From Thermoanaerobacter kivui (lineage in GTDB: Bacteria; Bacillota; Thermoanaerobacteria; Thermoanaerobacterales; Thermoanaerobacteraceae), in contig NZ_CP009170.1 of the NCBI RefSeq assembly GCF_000763575.1, positions 831,501-895,500 of the forward strand: a DNA stretch of 64,000 bases, given 5' to 3'. Every line of letters begins with the position of its first letter. The first letter of the stretch is position 1. Under the pieces are notes generated by a model. That model searched no databases. It had not been told where the DNA came from and worked only from the letters and a program-made list of their open reading frames with translations. The translations under genes and the position numbers were made by a program. Shown here piece after piece: positions 53,763 to 61,097 of this stretch.

Positions 53763-54101
53763 ATGATACAGGTAGAGATATTTAGAGATTCAAAAGGAGA
53801 TATCTGCAGGTTTTCTATAGTGGGACATGCTGGCTACGATGAATACGGAAAAGACATCGTATGTTCGGCTGTTTCCGCGATTTCTCAGACGGCGATTTTA
53901 GGTTTAGAGGCTTTAAAAACGGTGAAGATAAAAAAGAAAATAAAAAGCGGAGATTTATGGGTGGAGATTATAGAAAAAGGCTTTTTAGAGGATAATATAA
54001 GGTTAAAAGCTATTTTGGATACAATGGTTTTGGGACTTAAAGATATTGAAAAAGACTATGGAAAGTATTTAAAGGTAGTAGATAGGAGGTGTGAAGGATG
54101 A
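53763..54101 (+). CDS. prp: ribosomal-processing cysteine protease Prp
   Basis: This 112-residue protease trims the N-terminal extension of L27. The catalytic His is in [14 protein letters not shown] (about residue 22) and the Cys in [20 protein letters not shown] (about 34). Its place between rplU and rpmA is invariant in Firmicutes with the extended L27, and here rpmA does carry that extension. It overlaps rpmA by 4 bases. Confidence 0.95.
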   Translation: MIQVEIFRDSKGDICRFSIVGHAGYDEYGKDIVCSAVSAISQTAILGLEALKTVKIKKKIKSGDLWVEIIEKGFLEDNIRLKAILDTMVLGLKDIEKDYGKYLKVVDRRCEG

Positions 54102-54385
54102 AGCTTCAACTTTTTGCTCACAAAAAAGGTGTTGGAAGTTCTCGAAACGGCCGTGACAGCGAAGCAAAGCGCCTTGGAGTAAAAAGAGCGGATGGACAAT
54201 ATGTTTTGGCAGGAAATATCCTTGTAAGACAGAGAGGGACTAAAATACATCCTGGTGTCAATGTAGGAAGAGGAAAAGACGATACACTTTTTGCTTTGAT
54301 CGATGGATATGTAACTTTTGAAAGAAAAGGCCGTGACAAAAAGCAGGTAAGTGTTTACCCAGAGAGAAAAGTTGCGCAAAGTTAA
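54098..54385 (+). CDS. rpmA: 50S ribosomal protein L27 with cleavable N-terminal extension
   Basis: This 95-residue protein starts [20 protein letters not shown]. The first six residues fit the MKLxLF/AHKKG site that Prp cleaves to expose the mature N-terminus at the peptidyl-transferase centre. The remainder is typical bL27 ([20 protein letters not shown]). A strong terminator follows. Confidence 0.98.
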   Translation: MKLQLFAHKKGVGSSRNGRDSEAKRLGVKRADGQYVLAGNILVRQRGTKIHPGVNVGRGKDDTLFALIDGYVTFERKGRDKKQVSVYPERKVAQS

Positions 54386-54386
54386 G

Positions 54387-54410
54387 TCCTGGTTTATACC
54401 AGGATTTTTT
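54387..54410 (+). terminator. terminator after rpmA
   Basis: TCCTGGT (54387-54393), loop of 4, ACCAGGA (54398-54404), then TTTTTT. It may let only part of the transcripts continue into the spo0B-like/obg genes. Confidence 0.8.
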
Positions 54411-54439
54411 CATAAGATTAAATGAAAGTGGTGAAAAAC

Positions 54440-54652
54440 ATGGCATCGGATGCTGAGATATTGATTGAGTACATAAAGAAAAGAAGACATGAGATATTAA
54501 ATGATTTGCAAGTTGTATTGGGGTACGCTCAGCTTGGCAAATACGACAAAGTGATTGAGCATCTTCGCATCACCATTGAAAATCTTAACAAAGACAGGGA
54601 AATATTTAATTTTGACAATGTAGAAGATATAGTAAAAAACATAAAAGGCTAA
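54440..54652 (+). CDS. short Spo0B-like alpha-helical protein
   Basis: This roughly 70-residue protein is an alpha-helical hairpin of the Spo0B/sensor-kinase type: KKRRHEILNDLQVVLGYAQL holds the H-box histidine (about residue 18), followed by a second helix. In B. subtilis spo0B also sits between rpmA and obg and passes phosphate from Spo0F to Spo0A, but that protein has an extra C-terminal domain missing here. It could be a minimal phosphotransferase or only a dimerisation module. ATG 54440 follows GTGGTG; an ATG 18 bases earlier lacks a site. Confidence 0.65.
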   Translation: MASDAEILIEYIKKRRHEILNDLQVVLGYAQLGKYDKVIEHLRITIENLNKDREIFNFDNVEDIVKNIKG

Positions 54653-54698
54653 AAAGTACTGAGATGCACATACTATAAAGAGGAAGGCAGGTGATTGT

Positions 54699-55970
54699 GT
54701 GTTTATAGATACTGCAAGGATATACATAAAAGCTGGTGATGGAGGAAACGGAGTTATATCTTTTAGAAGGGAAAAGTACGTAGCTTATGGAGGTCCAGAT
54801 GGAGGAGATGGCGGAAAAGGCGGGGATGTAATATTTGTTGCAGACCCGAATTTATCTACTCTTTTAGATTTTAAGTATAGAAGAAAATACATAGCTCAAA
54901 ATGGCGAAAATGGAAGGGGCAAAAATCAATATGGCAAAAACGGTGAAGATTTATACATAAAAGTGCCAGTAGGCACCTTGATAATTAACGATGAAACGGG
55001 AGAAATTATAGCTGACCTTGTAAAACCAAATCAAAAAGCTATTGTGCTAAGAGGTGGAAAAGGCGGGAGAGGTAATGCCAAATTTGCTACGCCTACCATG
55101 AAAACTCCTCGTTTTGCTGAAAGCGGCGAAAAGGGGAGAGAAATGTGGGTAAGGTTGGAGCTAAAACTTCTCGCTGATGTAGGATTGATTGGATTTCCTA
55201 ATGCAGGCAAATCTACACTCCTTGCCAGTTGTACAAGAGCAAGGCCTAAGATTGCTAATTATCCTTTTACGACTTTGAACCCTAATTTGGGCGTTGTAGA
55301 ACACAAAGGTAAGTCTTTTGTGATGGCAGATATTCCTGGTTTGATTGAAGGTGCTCATAGAGGCGAGGGATTAGGACACGACTTTTTAAGACACATTGAA
55401 AGGACAAAGATGCTTATACACGTCGTGGATGTGTCTGCCAGTGAAGGAAGAAACCCAGTAGAAGACTTTGAAAAGATAAACGAAGAGCTTAAATTATACA
55501 GTGAAAGATTGCTTACTTTGCCGCAAATAGTTGCTGCTAATAAAATTGACATAGAGAGCGGGAAACAAAATTACCCAAATTTTGAAAAAGAGATCAGACA
55601 AAAAGGTTTCGATGTATATCCCATATCTGCTCTGACAAGAGAAGGTATTGACAAACTTTTAGATAAAGCGATAGAGATTCTTTCTTCCATTCCTGTGGAG
55701 GAGGCAGCGGAAGTCCCAGAAGTTATAGTTTATACACCACCTAAAGAGGAGGAAACACTTAATATAGAAGTCAAAGGAAATACTTATTATCTCAGTGGAA
55801 CTAAAATTGACAAACTTTTAAAAAGAGTTAATTTGCAAGATGAACATTCTCTTAAGTATTTTGAAATGCTTCTTAGAAAAAGCGGAGTGCTCGATGCTCT
55901 TAAAGAAAAAGGCTTTAAAGATGGCGATGTCATAAACGTAAGGGATTTTGAATTTGAATATTATGAGTAA
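54699..55970 (+). CDS. obgE: ribosome-assembly GTPase Obg
   Basis: This 423-residue GTPase has the glycine-rich Obg fold (residues 1-158; IKAGDGGNGVISFRREKYVA, GGPDGGDGGKGGDV), the G domain (GFPNAGKSTLLAS, about 166; ADIPGLIEGAHRGEGLGHDF; NKIDIE) and the C-terminal OCT domain (about 345-423). It assists 50S assembly and in bacilli is needed for sporulation signalling. The GTG start follows GGCAGGTG. Confidence 0.97.
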   Translation: MFIDTARIYIKAGDGGNGVISFRREKYVAYGGPDGGDGGKGGDVIFVADPNLSTLLDFKYRRKYIAQNGENGRGKNQYGKNGEDLYIKVPVGTLIINDETGEIIADLVKPNQKAIVLRGGKGGRGNAKFATPTMKTPRFAESGEKGREMWVRLELKLLADVGLIGFPNAGKSTLLASCTRARPKIANYPFTTLNPNLGVVEHKGKSFVMADIPGLIEGAHRGEGLGHDFLRHIERTKMLIHVVDVSASEGRNPVEDFEKINEELKLYSERLLTLPQIVAANKIDIESGKQNYPNFEKEIRQKGFDVYPISALTREGIDKLLDKAIEILSSIPVEEAAEVPEVIVYTPPKEEETLNIEVKGNTYYLSGTKIDKLLKRVNLQDEHSLKYFEMLLRKSGVLDALKEKGFKDGDVINVRDFEFEYYE

Positions 55971-55995
55971 AAAGTGGAGTCGCTCCACTTTTTTA
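55969..55995 (+). terminator. terminator of obgE
   Basis: AAAAAGTGGAG (55969-55979), loop TCG, CTCCACTTTTT (55983-55993). The first arm begins in the stop codon. Confidence 0.85.
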
Positions 55996-56078
55996 TTTAT
56001 AAATCTAATATGTGTTGCTGTTTTCAATCCTTATTTTACATAATAATTTGGTATAAATATCCAACACAATATATAAAC

Positions 56079-56107
56079 TTGAGTATAACACCTATTTAAT
56101 GTATAAT
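56079..56107 (+). promoter_or_regulatory. promoter of the nadD-yqeK-lcp-rsfS operon
   Basis: TTGAGT (56079-56084), 17 bases, TATAAT (56102-56107). It overlaps an in-frame ATG at 56099, which therefore cannot be the nadD start. Confidence 0.7.
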
Positions 56108-56140
56108 ATACAAAGAAAATATCATTGGGGGATAATTGAT

Positions 56141-56776
56141 TTGGAGAGAGAACTAAAGCTTGGGATAATGGGAGGTACTTTTGACCCTATTCATTACGGG
56201 CACCTTGTCACTGCTGAGGCGGTGAGGTTTGAATTTGGGTTGGACAAAGTGATTTTTGTTCCAGCGGGTAATCCGCCTCATAAAATAAAGCGAAAAGTGA
56301 CAGACAAAAAGCATAGGTATTTAATGACTATACTTGCTACAATAACAAATCCATTTTTTGAGGTATCTACAATTGAAATTGACAGTGAAGGTTATACTTA
56401 TACTATTGATACCATCAAAGAATTTAAAAAAATTTATGGGGAGAAAACTCAACTTTATTTTATAACAGGAGCAGATGCAGTACTGGAAATTTTAAATTGG
56501 AAAAGTGCTGACGAACTTTTGAAACTTTGCCATTTTGTTGCTGCTACAAGGCCGGGGATTGAGGGAAATAGGATAGATGAAGAATTGAATAAAATTAAAG
56601 AGATATATGGAAAAATTATTTATAAAGTCACAGTTCCTTCGTTAGCCATTTCTTCTACTGATATCAGAAAAAGAGTGGCAGAGGGAAGGCCTATTAAATA
56701 TTTGCTTCCAGAATCTGTAGAAAGATATATACAAAAATATGGTTTGTACAAAGAGGATGACAATTATGGCTTATGA
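56141..56776 (+). CDS. nadD: nicotinate-nucleotide adenylyltransferase
   Basis: This 211-residue enzyme makes deamido-NAD from nicotinate mononucleotide and ATP. It has [15 protein letters not shown] (the HxGH nucleotidyltransferase motif, about residues 8-22), the [16 protein letters not shown] block and [13 protein letters not shown] (about 178). The TTG at 56141 is chosen since GGGGGATAATTGA precedes it and an earlier ATG overlaps the promoter. With the nicotinate phosphoribosyltransferase at 28.6 kb it covers two NAD salvage steps. Confidence 0.93.
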   Translation: MERELKLGIMGGTFDPIHYGHLVTAEAVRFEFGLDKVIFVPAGNPPHKIKRKVTDKKHRYLMTILATITNPFFEVSTIEIDSEGYTYTIDTIKEFKKIYGEKTQLYFITGADAVLEILNWKSADELLKLCHFVAATRPGIEGNRIDEELNKIKEIYGKIIYKVTVPSLAISSTDIRKRVAEGRPIKYLLPESVERYIQKYGLYKEDDNYGL

Positions 56777-57350
56777 CATAGAACTTATAAAAAACAAATT
56801 AAGGAGTTTGTTGGATGAAGAAAGGTATTTACACTCTATAGGTGTTATGGAAACAGCAATACACCTTGCGAAAAAATATGATGCTAATGTAGAAAAGGCG
56901 CAAGTTGCAGGTTTGTTGCACGATTGTGCTAAAGGTTATTCTGATGAGGAACTTTTAAAATTTGCTCAAAGATATGAAATTGAAGTAGATGAAGTTTTAA
57001 AACATGCGCCTTTTCTTTTACACGGTCCTGTAGGGGCGTATTTAGCAGAGGAAATTTTTGGAATAAAAGATCCAGAGGTGAAAAGAGCTATTGCCCTTCA
57101 TACTACTGGTGATGTTAATATGACACTTTTGGATGAAATAATATTTCTTGCGGATTATATAGAGCCCAATAGAGATTTTAAAGGGGTAGAGGAATTAAGG
57201 CGATTAGCAAAGGAAAACTTAGACCTTGCTTTGTTAAAGTCTTTTGATAGTACAATTTGTTATGTTATAGAGAGGGGACTACTTCTTTATGAAAAAACAG
57301 TAAAAGCTCGAAATTATATTCTTTTGAAACTTGGGAGTGGAGAAAAATGA
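56766..57350 (+). CDS. yqeK: HD-domain phosphohydrolase YqeK
   Basis: This 194-residue HD-domain protein of the YqeK family hydrolyses diadenosine tetraphosphate. It has [36 protein letters not shown] (HD pair, about residues 55-56) and [20 protein letters not shown] near 135. The start at 56766 follows AAAGAGGATG and overlaps nadD by 11 bases. Confidence 0.93.
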   Translation: MAYDIELIKNKLRSLLDEERYLHSIGVMETAIHLAKKYDANVEKAQVAGLLHDCAKGYSDEELLKFAQRYEIEVDEVLKHAPFLLHGPVGAYLAEEIFGIKDPEVKRAIALHTTGDVNMTLLDEIIFLADYIEPNRDFKGVEELRRLAKENLDLALLKSFDSTICYVIERGLLLYEKTVKARNYILLKLGSGEK

Positions 57351-58537
57351 GAAAATTTATAAAAACTGTTTCAATATTGTTATTATTAAGTTTATTGTCA
57401 GTAGGAGTTGGAGGGTATATTTATTTGAAGTCTCTAAATCCTTCAGATGTTTCTTTGATGAATAGAAGTAATGAAAACAAAAATTCAGAAACGATTCAAA
57501 AAATAAATATATTGGTTTTGGGAGTTGATGAGACATCACAAACAGATCCAAAGCGCTCTGACACTATGATGGTGTTGTCTTATGACCCTAATACTCACAA
57601 AGCTTATATTTTATCTATTCCGAGAGATACTATGATTAAACTTCCCAAGTATGGAACGCAAAAGATAAATGCTGCTTATCCGATAGGTGGACCTCAGCTG
57701 GCGATGGATACAGTGTCACAACTTATTGGAGAGCCTATTGATTATTATGTGAAAATTGGATATGAGGGCTTTATACAATTAGTAGACGATTTAGGCGGAG
57801 TAGAGATGAACGTACCTATGGACATGAATTATGATGACAATGCGGGAAATCTTCACATACATTTGAAAAAAGGTGTACAGCTTTTGGATGGAGAAAAGGC
57901 TTTACAGTTGGTGAGATTTAGACATGGATATGCAGAACAAGACTTGGAAAGGGTCAAAGTTCAAAGGGATTTTTTATTAGCAATGTTTGAAAAAGCTAAA
58001 AACCCCAGTACTTTGTTAAAAATTCATCGTATATTAAAAAACATAAATCAATACGTAGAAACAAATATACCACCTGTTACTATGCTAAAGTATGCAGATT
58101 ACCTTTTGAAACTTGATAAAGACAATATAAAGACGGCAACTTTACCTGGCACTCCTCAGTACATTGATGGGATTGCTTATTATATCACAAATCCCCAAGA
58201 AGTAAGACAATTTATGGCGAATTTAAATGGTGATATAGATAATAAAACTAATGAGATGACAGTTAACAAAAATATAAAAATAGAGGTTTTAAATGGCGGC
58301 GGCATACCAGGAGCAGCCGCAAAGACTGCTGATTTGTTAAAGCAACAGGGATACGATGTAGTGAAAATAGGCAATGTAGTAGGTACTACTTACAACACTA
58401 CTCAGATAATTAATAGGACTGACGACAAAAAAGTGGTGGAAGATTTGAAGAAAATTTTAAAAAATGCTATTGTAGTTGAAGATACAAAAGGAAGTAATAG
58501 TGCTGACATAACTATAATTTTAGGAAAAAACATATAA
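57347..58537 (+). CDS. LytR-CpsA-Psr family protein with LytR_C domain
   Basis: This 396-residue membrane-anchored enzyme attaches glycopolymers to peptidoglycan. It has one membrane helix (about residues 6-26), the LCP domain (LVLGVDETSQTDPKRSDTMM with Arg/Asp pyrophosphate ligands; ILSIPRDTMIKLPKYGTQKI; LVRFRHGYAEQDLERVKVQR) and a C-terminal LytR_C domain (about 303-395; KIEVLNGGGIPGAAAKTADL). It overlaps yqeK by 4 bases, with rsfS following. Confidence 0.93.
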   Translation: MRKFIKTVSILLLLSLLSVGVGGYIYLKSLNPSDVSLMNRSNENKNSETIQKINILVLGVDETSQTDPKRSDTMMVLSYDPNTHKAYILSIPRDTMIKLPKYGTQKINAAYPIGGPQLAMDTVSQLIGEPIDYYVKIGYEGFIQLVDDLGGVEMNVPMDMNYDDNAGNLHIHLKKGVQLLDGEKALQLVRFRHGYAEQDLERVKVQRDFLLAMFEKAKNPSTLLKIHRILKNINQYVETNIPPVTMLKYADYLLKLDKDNIKTATLPGTPQYIDGIAYYITNPQEVRQFMANLNGDIDNKTNEMTVNKNIKIEVLNGGGIPGAAAKTADLLKQQGYDVVKIGNVVGTTYNTTQIINRTDDKKVVEDLKKILKNAIVVEDTKGSNSADITIILGKNI

Positions 58538-58551
58538 AATGGAGGGTTGAT

Positions 58552-58908
58552 TTGGTGGTAGATGTAAAAGATAAAGTCTTTAAAATTTGTAATCTGCTAG
58601 AAGACAAAAAAGCTTTTGACATAAAGGTCTTATATATAGGTGAATTGACGACTATTGCAGATTATTTTATTATTGCGACCGGCAGTTCGGATACCCACGT
58701 AAAAGCATTAACTGATGAGATTGAGAAAAAACTCTGTGAAGAGGGGATTTTTGTTGACCACATTGAAGGATATGCTTCAGGCAAATGGGTTTTAATGGAT
58801 TATGGGGATGTGGTGGTGCACATTTTCCAAGAGGAAGAAAGAGCTTTCTACAATTTAGAAAGATTATGGGCAGATGCAAAGGAAATAGTGCTTGACAACC
58901 TTGTTTGA
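58552..58908 (+). CDS. rsfS: ribosomal silencing factor RsfS
   Basis: This 118-residue protein binds L14 on the large ribosomal subunit and blocks subunit joining in starvation. It has IADYFIIATGSSDTHVKALT, EGYASGKWVLMDYGDVVVHI and FYNLERLWADAKEI, all typical. The TTG at 58552 or GTG at 58555 is the start, both after GGAGG. A consensus promoter for the next gene lies in its last codons. Confidence 0.95.
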   Translation: MVVDVKDKVFKICNLLEDKKAFDIKVLYIGELTTIADYFIIATGSSDTHVKALTDEIEKKLCEEGIFVDHIEGYASGKWVLMDYGDVVVHIFQEEERAFYNLERLWADAKEIVLDNLV

Positions 58909-58920
58909 GGCATGTATAAT
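58892..58920 (+). promoter_or_regulatory. consensus promoter inside the end of rsfS
   Basis: TTGACA (58892-58897), 17 bases, TATAAT (58915-58920): a perfect sigma-A promoter. The predicted leader to the regulator start (59051) is about 124 bases and contains two TTTTTTTGCAG words (58950-58981) of unknown meaning. Confidence 0.7.
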
Positions 58921-59050
58921 AACGTTAATAATTTTTTTCATCTTAAAGTCTTATCTTTTTTTGCAGATGAATTTTTTTGCAGCCTATCAGTAATTTTTCA
59001 TCACTTCACTGCATATATTTAAATTGTATGATTAGGGGGATTCAAAGTCA

Positions 59051-59701
59051 ATGAAGACGCATCCTATCTTAAAAAGCATAATCCCTATAATGGAAGGAAT
59101 AGCTAATACGTTTGGGAAAAATTGCGAAGTAGCACTGCATGACTTTTCTTCGCCTCAATATCCTATTATTGCAATTGTAAACGGACATGTAACGGGAAGA
59201 GAAGTGGGGAGTCCTTTGCCTGAAACTATATCGAAAGTATTGAAATCTGATAACGTTGAAAATTTAATAAACTATAAAAACAAAGGGAAAGATGGGAAAA
59301 TTTTGAAGTCATCTGCTCTTTTTATAAAAGACGAAAATGGTAAGCCTGTTGGATGCCTTACCATCAATATTGATATCTCAGAATTTATAATGGTAAAAAA
59401 TACCTTATCAGAGTTTTGCGATGTGACTGATACCAATGAGGAGGCTCGAGAGGCTTATACAGGCAGTGTTAGTGAGGTTTTAGAGAGCATAGTGAATACC
59501 ACATTAGAAAATTATGGAAAACCTGTAAATTTCATGACAAAAGAAGAAAAAGTGCAGGTAGTCAAGATGTTGGATGCTAAAGGCACTTTTTTGATAAGGG
59601 GAGCTATAGATTATGTAGCGAAGATATTGTGTGTTTCCAGATATACTATATACAATTATTTGGATGAAATAAGAGTAGGAGATGATTTTGGGAAATATTA
59701 A
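59051..59701 (+). CDS. YheO-like PAS/HTH transcriptional regulator
   Basis: This 216-residue protein has an N-terminal YheO/PAS-like domain (residues 8-120; FGKNCEVALHDFSSPQYPII, VGCLTINIDISEF) and a C-terminal helix-turn-helix of the DauR type (about 165-210; KGTFLIRGAIDYVAKILCVS then RYTIYNYLDEIR). Such regulators respond to small ligands. It is transcribed alone from its promoter inside rsfS; it precedes the c-di-AMP-controlled opine-dehydrogenase/B12 operon, which may be its target (inference). Confidence 0.85.
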   Translation: MKTHPILKSIIPIMEGIANTFGKNCEVALHDFSSPQYPIIAIVNGHVTGREVGSPLPETISKVLKSDNVENLINYKNKGKDGKILKSSALFIKDENGKPVGCLTINIDISEFIMVKNTLSEFCDVTDTNEEAREAYTGSVSEVLESIVNTTLENYGKPVNFMTKEEKVQVVKMLDAKGTFLIRGAIDYVAKILCVSRYTIYNYLDEIRVGDDFGKY

Positions 59702-59711
59702 CTTGTTTCTC

Positions 59712-59740
59712 TTTACAACTTTTAGATTTTATGATATAAT
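59712..59740 (+). promoter_or_regulatory. promoter of the c-di-AMP riboswitch operon
   Basis: TTTACA (59712-59717), 17 bases, TATAAT (59735-59740) with an extended TG (TGATATAAT). Confidence 0.75.
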
Positions 59741-59769
59741 AAAAATAAATTGAAAATTGAATAAAATGC

Positions 59770-59882
59770 TAAACGCTGAATTCGTAAAGAAGCGGGGGAA
59801 CCAATTTTCGGGGTGAATCCATCTTTAAGATGGTAGGGTTATCTTTCGGCCCGAACCCGTCAGCTAACCTCGTAAGCGTTGA
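59770..59882 (+). ncRNA. c-di-AMP (ydaO/yuaA) riboswitch
   Basis: The aptamer has P1 AACGCT (59772-59777) with AGCGTT (59875-59880) and the class signature: AAGCGGGGGAACC, CGGGGTGAATCC, GGTAGGGTTATC, CGAACCCGTCAGCTAACCTC. It binds c-di-AMP and usually lowers expression. An expression platform with a terminator follows (59906-59970). Confidence 0.95.
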
Positions 59883-59891
59883 AAGAGGAGG

Positions 59892-59942
59892 ATGATAGCA
59901 TTGGTGTCTGATTTTGTTTTTTTATCAGACGGCAAATCGTAA
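59892..59942 (+). CDS. possible leader peptide in the riboswitch platform
   Basis: After GAGGAGG a short frame reads (MIA)LVSDFVFLSDGKS and stops at TAA 59940-59942. TTG 59901 is 9 bases from the site and gives 13 codons; ATG 59892 is too close to it. The stop overlaps the 5' arm of the terminator, so translation could affect termination. Coding status is uncertain. Confidence 0.3.
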   Translation: MIALVSDFVFLSDGKS

Positions 59943-59970
59943 AGCTATAGATTTCCTCTATAGCTTTTTC
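59906..59970 (+). terminator. riboswitch-linked terminator with preceding hairpin
   Basis: A first hairpin GTCTGAT (59906-59912)/ATCAGAC (59924-59930) is followed by AAAGCTATAGA (59941-59951), loop TTTCC, TCTATAGCTTT (59957-59967) and TTC. The second is a rho-independent terminator placed to act as the riboswitch off-state. Confidence 0.85.
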
Positions 59971-59996
59971 ATTTCTTAAAAAGGGGGTTTAAGAAG

Positions 59997-61097
59997 ATGG
60001 GTGCAGTCTCCTTTGCAGTAATAGGAGCCGGTAACGGGGGTCAGGCAATAGCAGGGCACTTGGCTTTGAAAGGCTTTAAGGTAAATCTTTACAACAGAAC
60101 CTATGAAAAATTAATTCCGATAATAGAAAAAGGTGGAATAGAGTTAAAAGGGGAAATTAAAGGATTTGGAAAATTAAATTTGATAACTGATGATATGAAA
60201 AAAGCCGTTGAAGGCGTTGACATAATTTTAGTTGCAGTTCCAGCGTCTGCTCATTATAAAATTGCTAATGAAGTGTTGCCATATCTTGAGGAAGGACAGA
60301 TAATCGTATTGAATCCTGGAAGAACAGGTGGTGCCTTAGAATTTCACAATGTAATTAGAAAGAGAAGAGGTTTAGAAGTAGTTATTGCAGAAACAGATAC
60401 TTTTATATATGCCTGCAGGTCTTCCATGGGAAAGGCAAAGATATACAAGATAAAAGAGGTTGTGTCTGTTGCTGCAATACCCAAAGACAAAACTCAGATG
60501 GTAGTAGAGGCACTTAACACTGCTTTTCCTCAATTTGTACCAGCGCAAAATGTTTTAGAAACCAGCTTCAATAACTTTGGCTCTGTTTTTCATCCAACGC
60601 CTACCTTGTTAAATGCGGCGAGAATTGAGACGACAAAAGGCAATTTTGAATATTATCGCGAAGGAATTTCACCTTCTGTAGCAAAGATATTGGAAAAAAT
60701 AGATAACGAAAGAATGATGGTGGCGAAAGCTCTAGGTGTAAATACTATTTCCGCTAAAAGATGGCTAAAAGAAAGTTACAATGCAGAAGGAGAAAATCTA
60801 TATGAGGTAATTCAAAACACAAAAGCTTATGTAGGTTTGTTAGCTCCTGAAACATTAGATTGCCGGTATATATTTGAAGATGTTCCTATGAGTTTAGTGC
60901 CTATGTCTTCTATAGCAAAAGAGATAGGTATCAAGACTCTTACTATTGATGCTGTTATACATCTTGCTTCAGTTATGCATAGAAAAGATTACTGGAAAAT
61001 AGGAAGGACTGCTGAAAAGCTTGGCATAAAAGGAATGTCAGTTGAAGAGATAATAGAATTGGTTGAAGGAAGAAGAAAGGAGGTAACGATAGCATGA
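59997..61097 (+). CDS. NAD/NADP octopine/nopaline dehydrogenase family protein
   Basis: This 366-residue oxidoreductase has an N-terminal Rossmann fold (FAVIGAGNGGQAIAGHLALK, residues 6-25), the LNPGRTGGALEF loop and the C-terminal opine-dehydrogenase helical domain with FGSVFHPTPTLLNAARIE (likely catalytic His, about 200). Opine dehydrogenases join or split a keto acid and an amino acid by reduction at a secondary amine. The actual substrate is unknown. It overlaps the next gene by 4 bases and is controlled by the c-di-AMP riboswitch. Confidence 0.85.
   Translation: MGAVSFAVIGAGNGGQAIAGHLALKGFKVNLYNRTYEKLIPIIEKGGIELKGEIKGFGKLNLITDDMKKAVEGVDIILVAVPASAHYKIANEVLPYLEEGQIIVLNPGRTGGALEFHNVIRKRRGLEVVIAETDTFIYACRSSMGKAKIYKIKEVVSVAAIPKDKTQMVVEALNTAFPQFVPAQNVLETSFNNFGSVFHPTPTLLNAARIETTKGNFEYYREGISPSVAKILEKIDNERMMVAKALGVNTISAKRWLKESYNAEGENLYEVIQNTKAYVGLLAPETLDCRYIFEDVPMSLVPMSSIAKEIGIKTLTIDAVIHLASVMHRKDYWKIGRTAEKLGIKGMSVEEIIELVEGRRKEVTIA

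Noticed and set aside
56099-56140. Longer nadD start at ATG 56099
   Set aside because: The ATG overlaps the -10 box TATAAT at 56102-56107 and has no ribosome-binding site.
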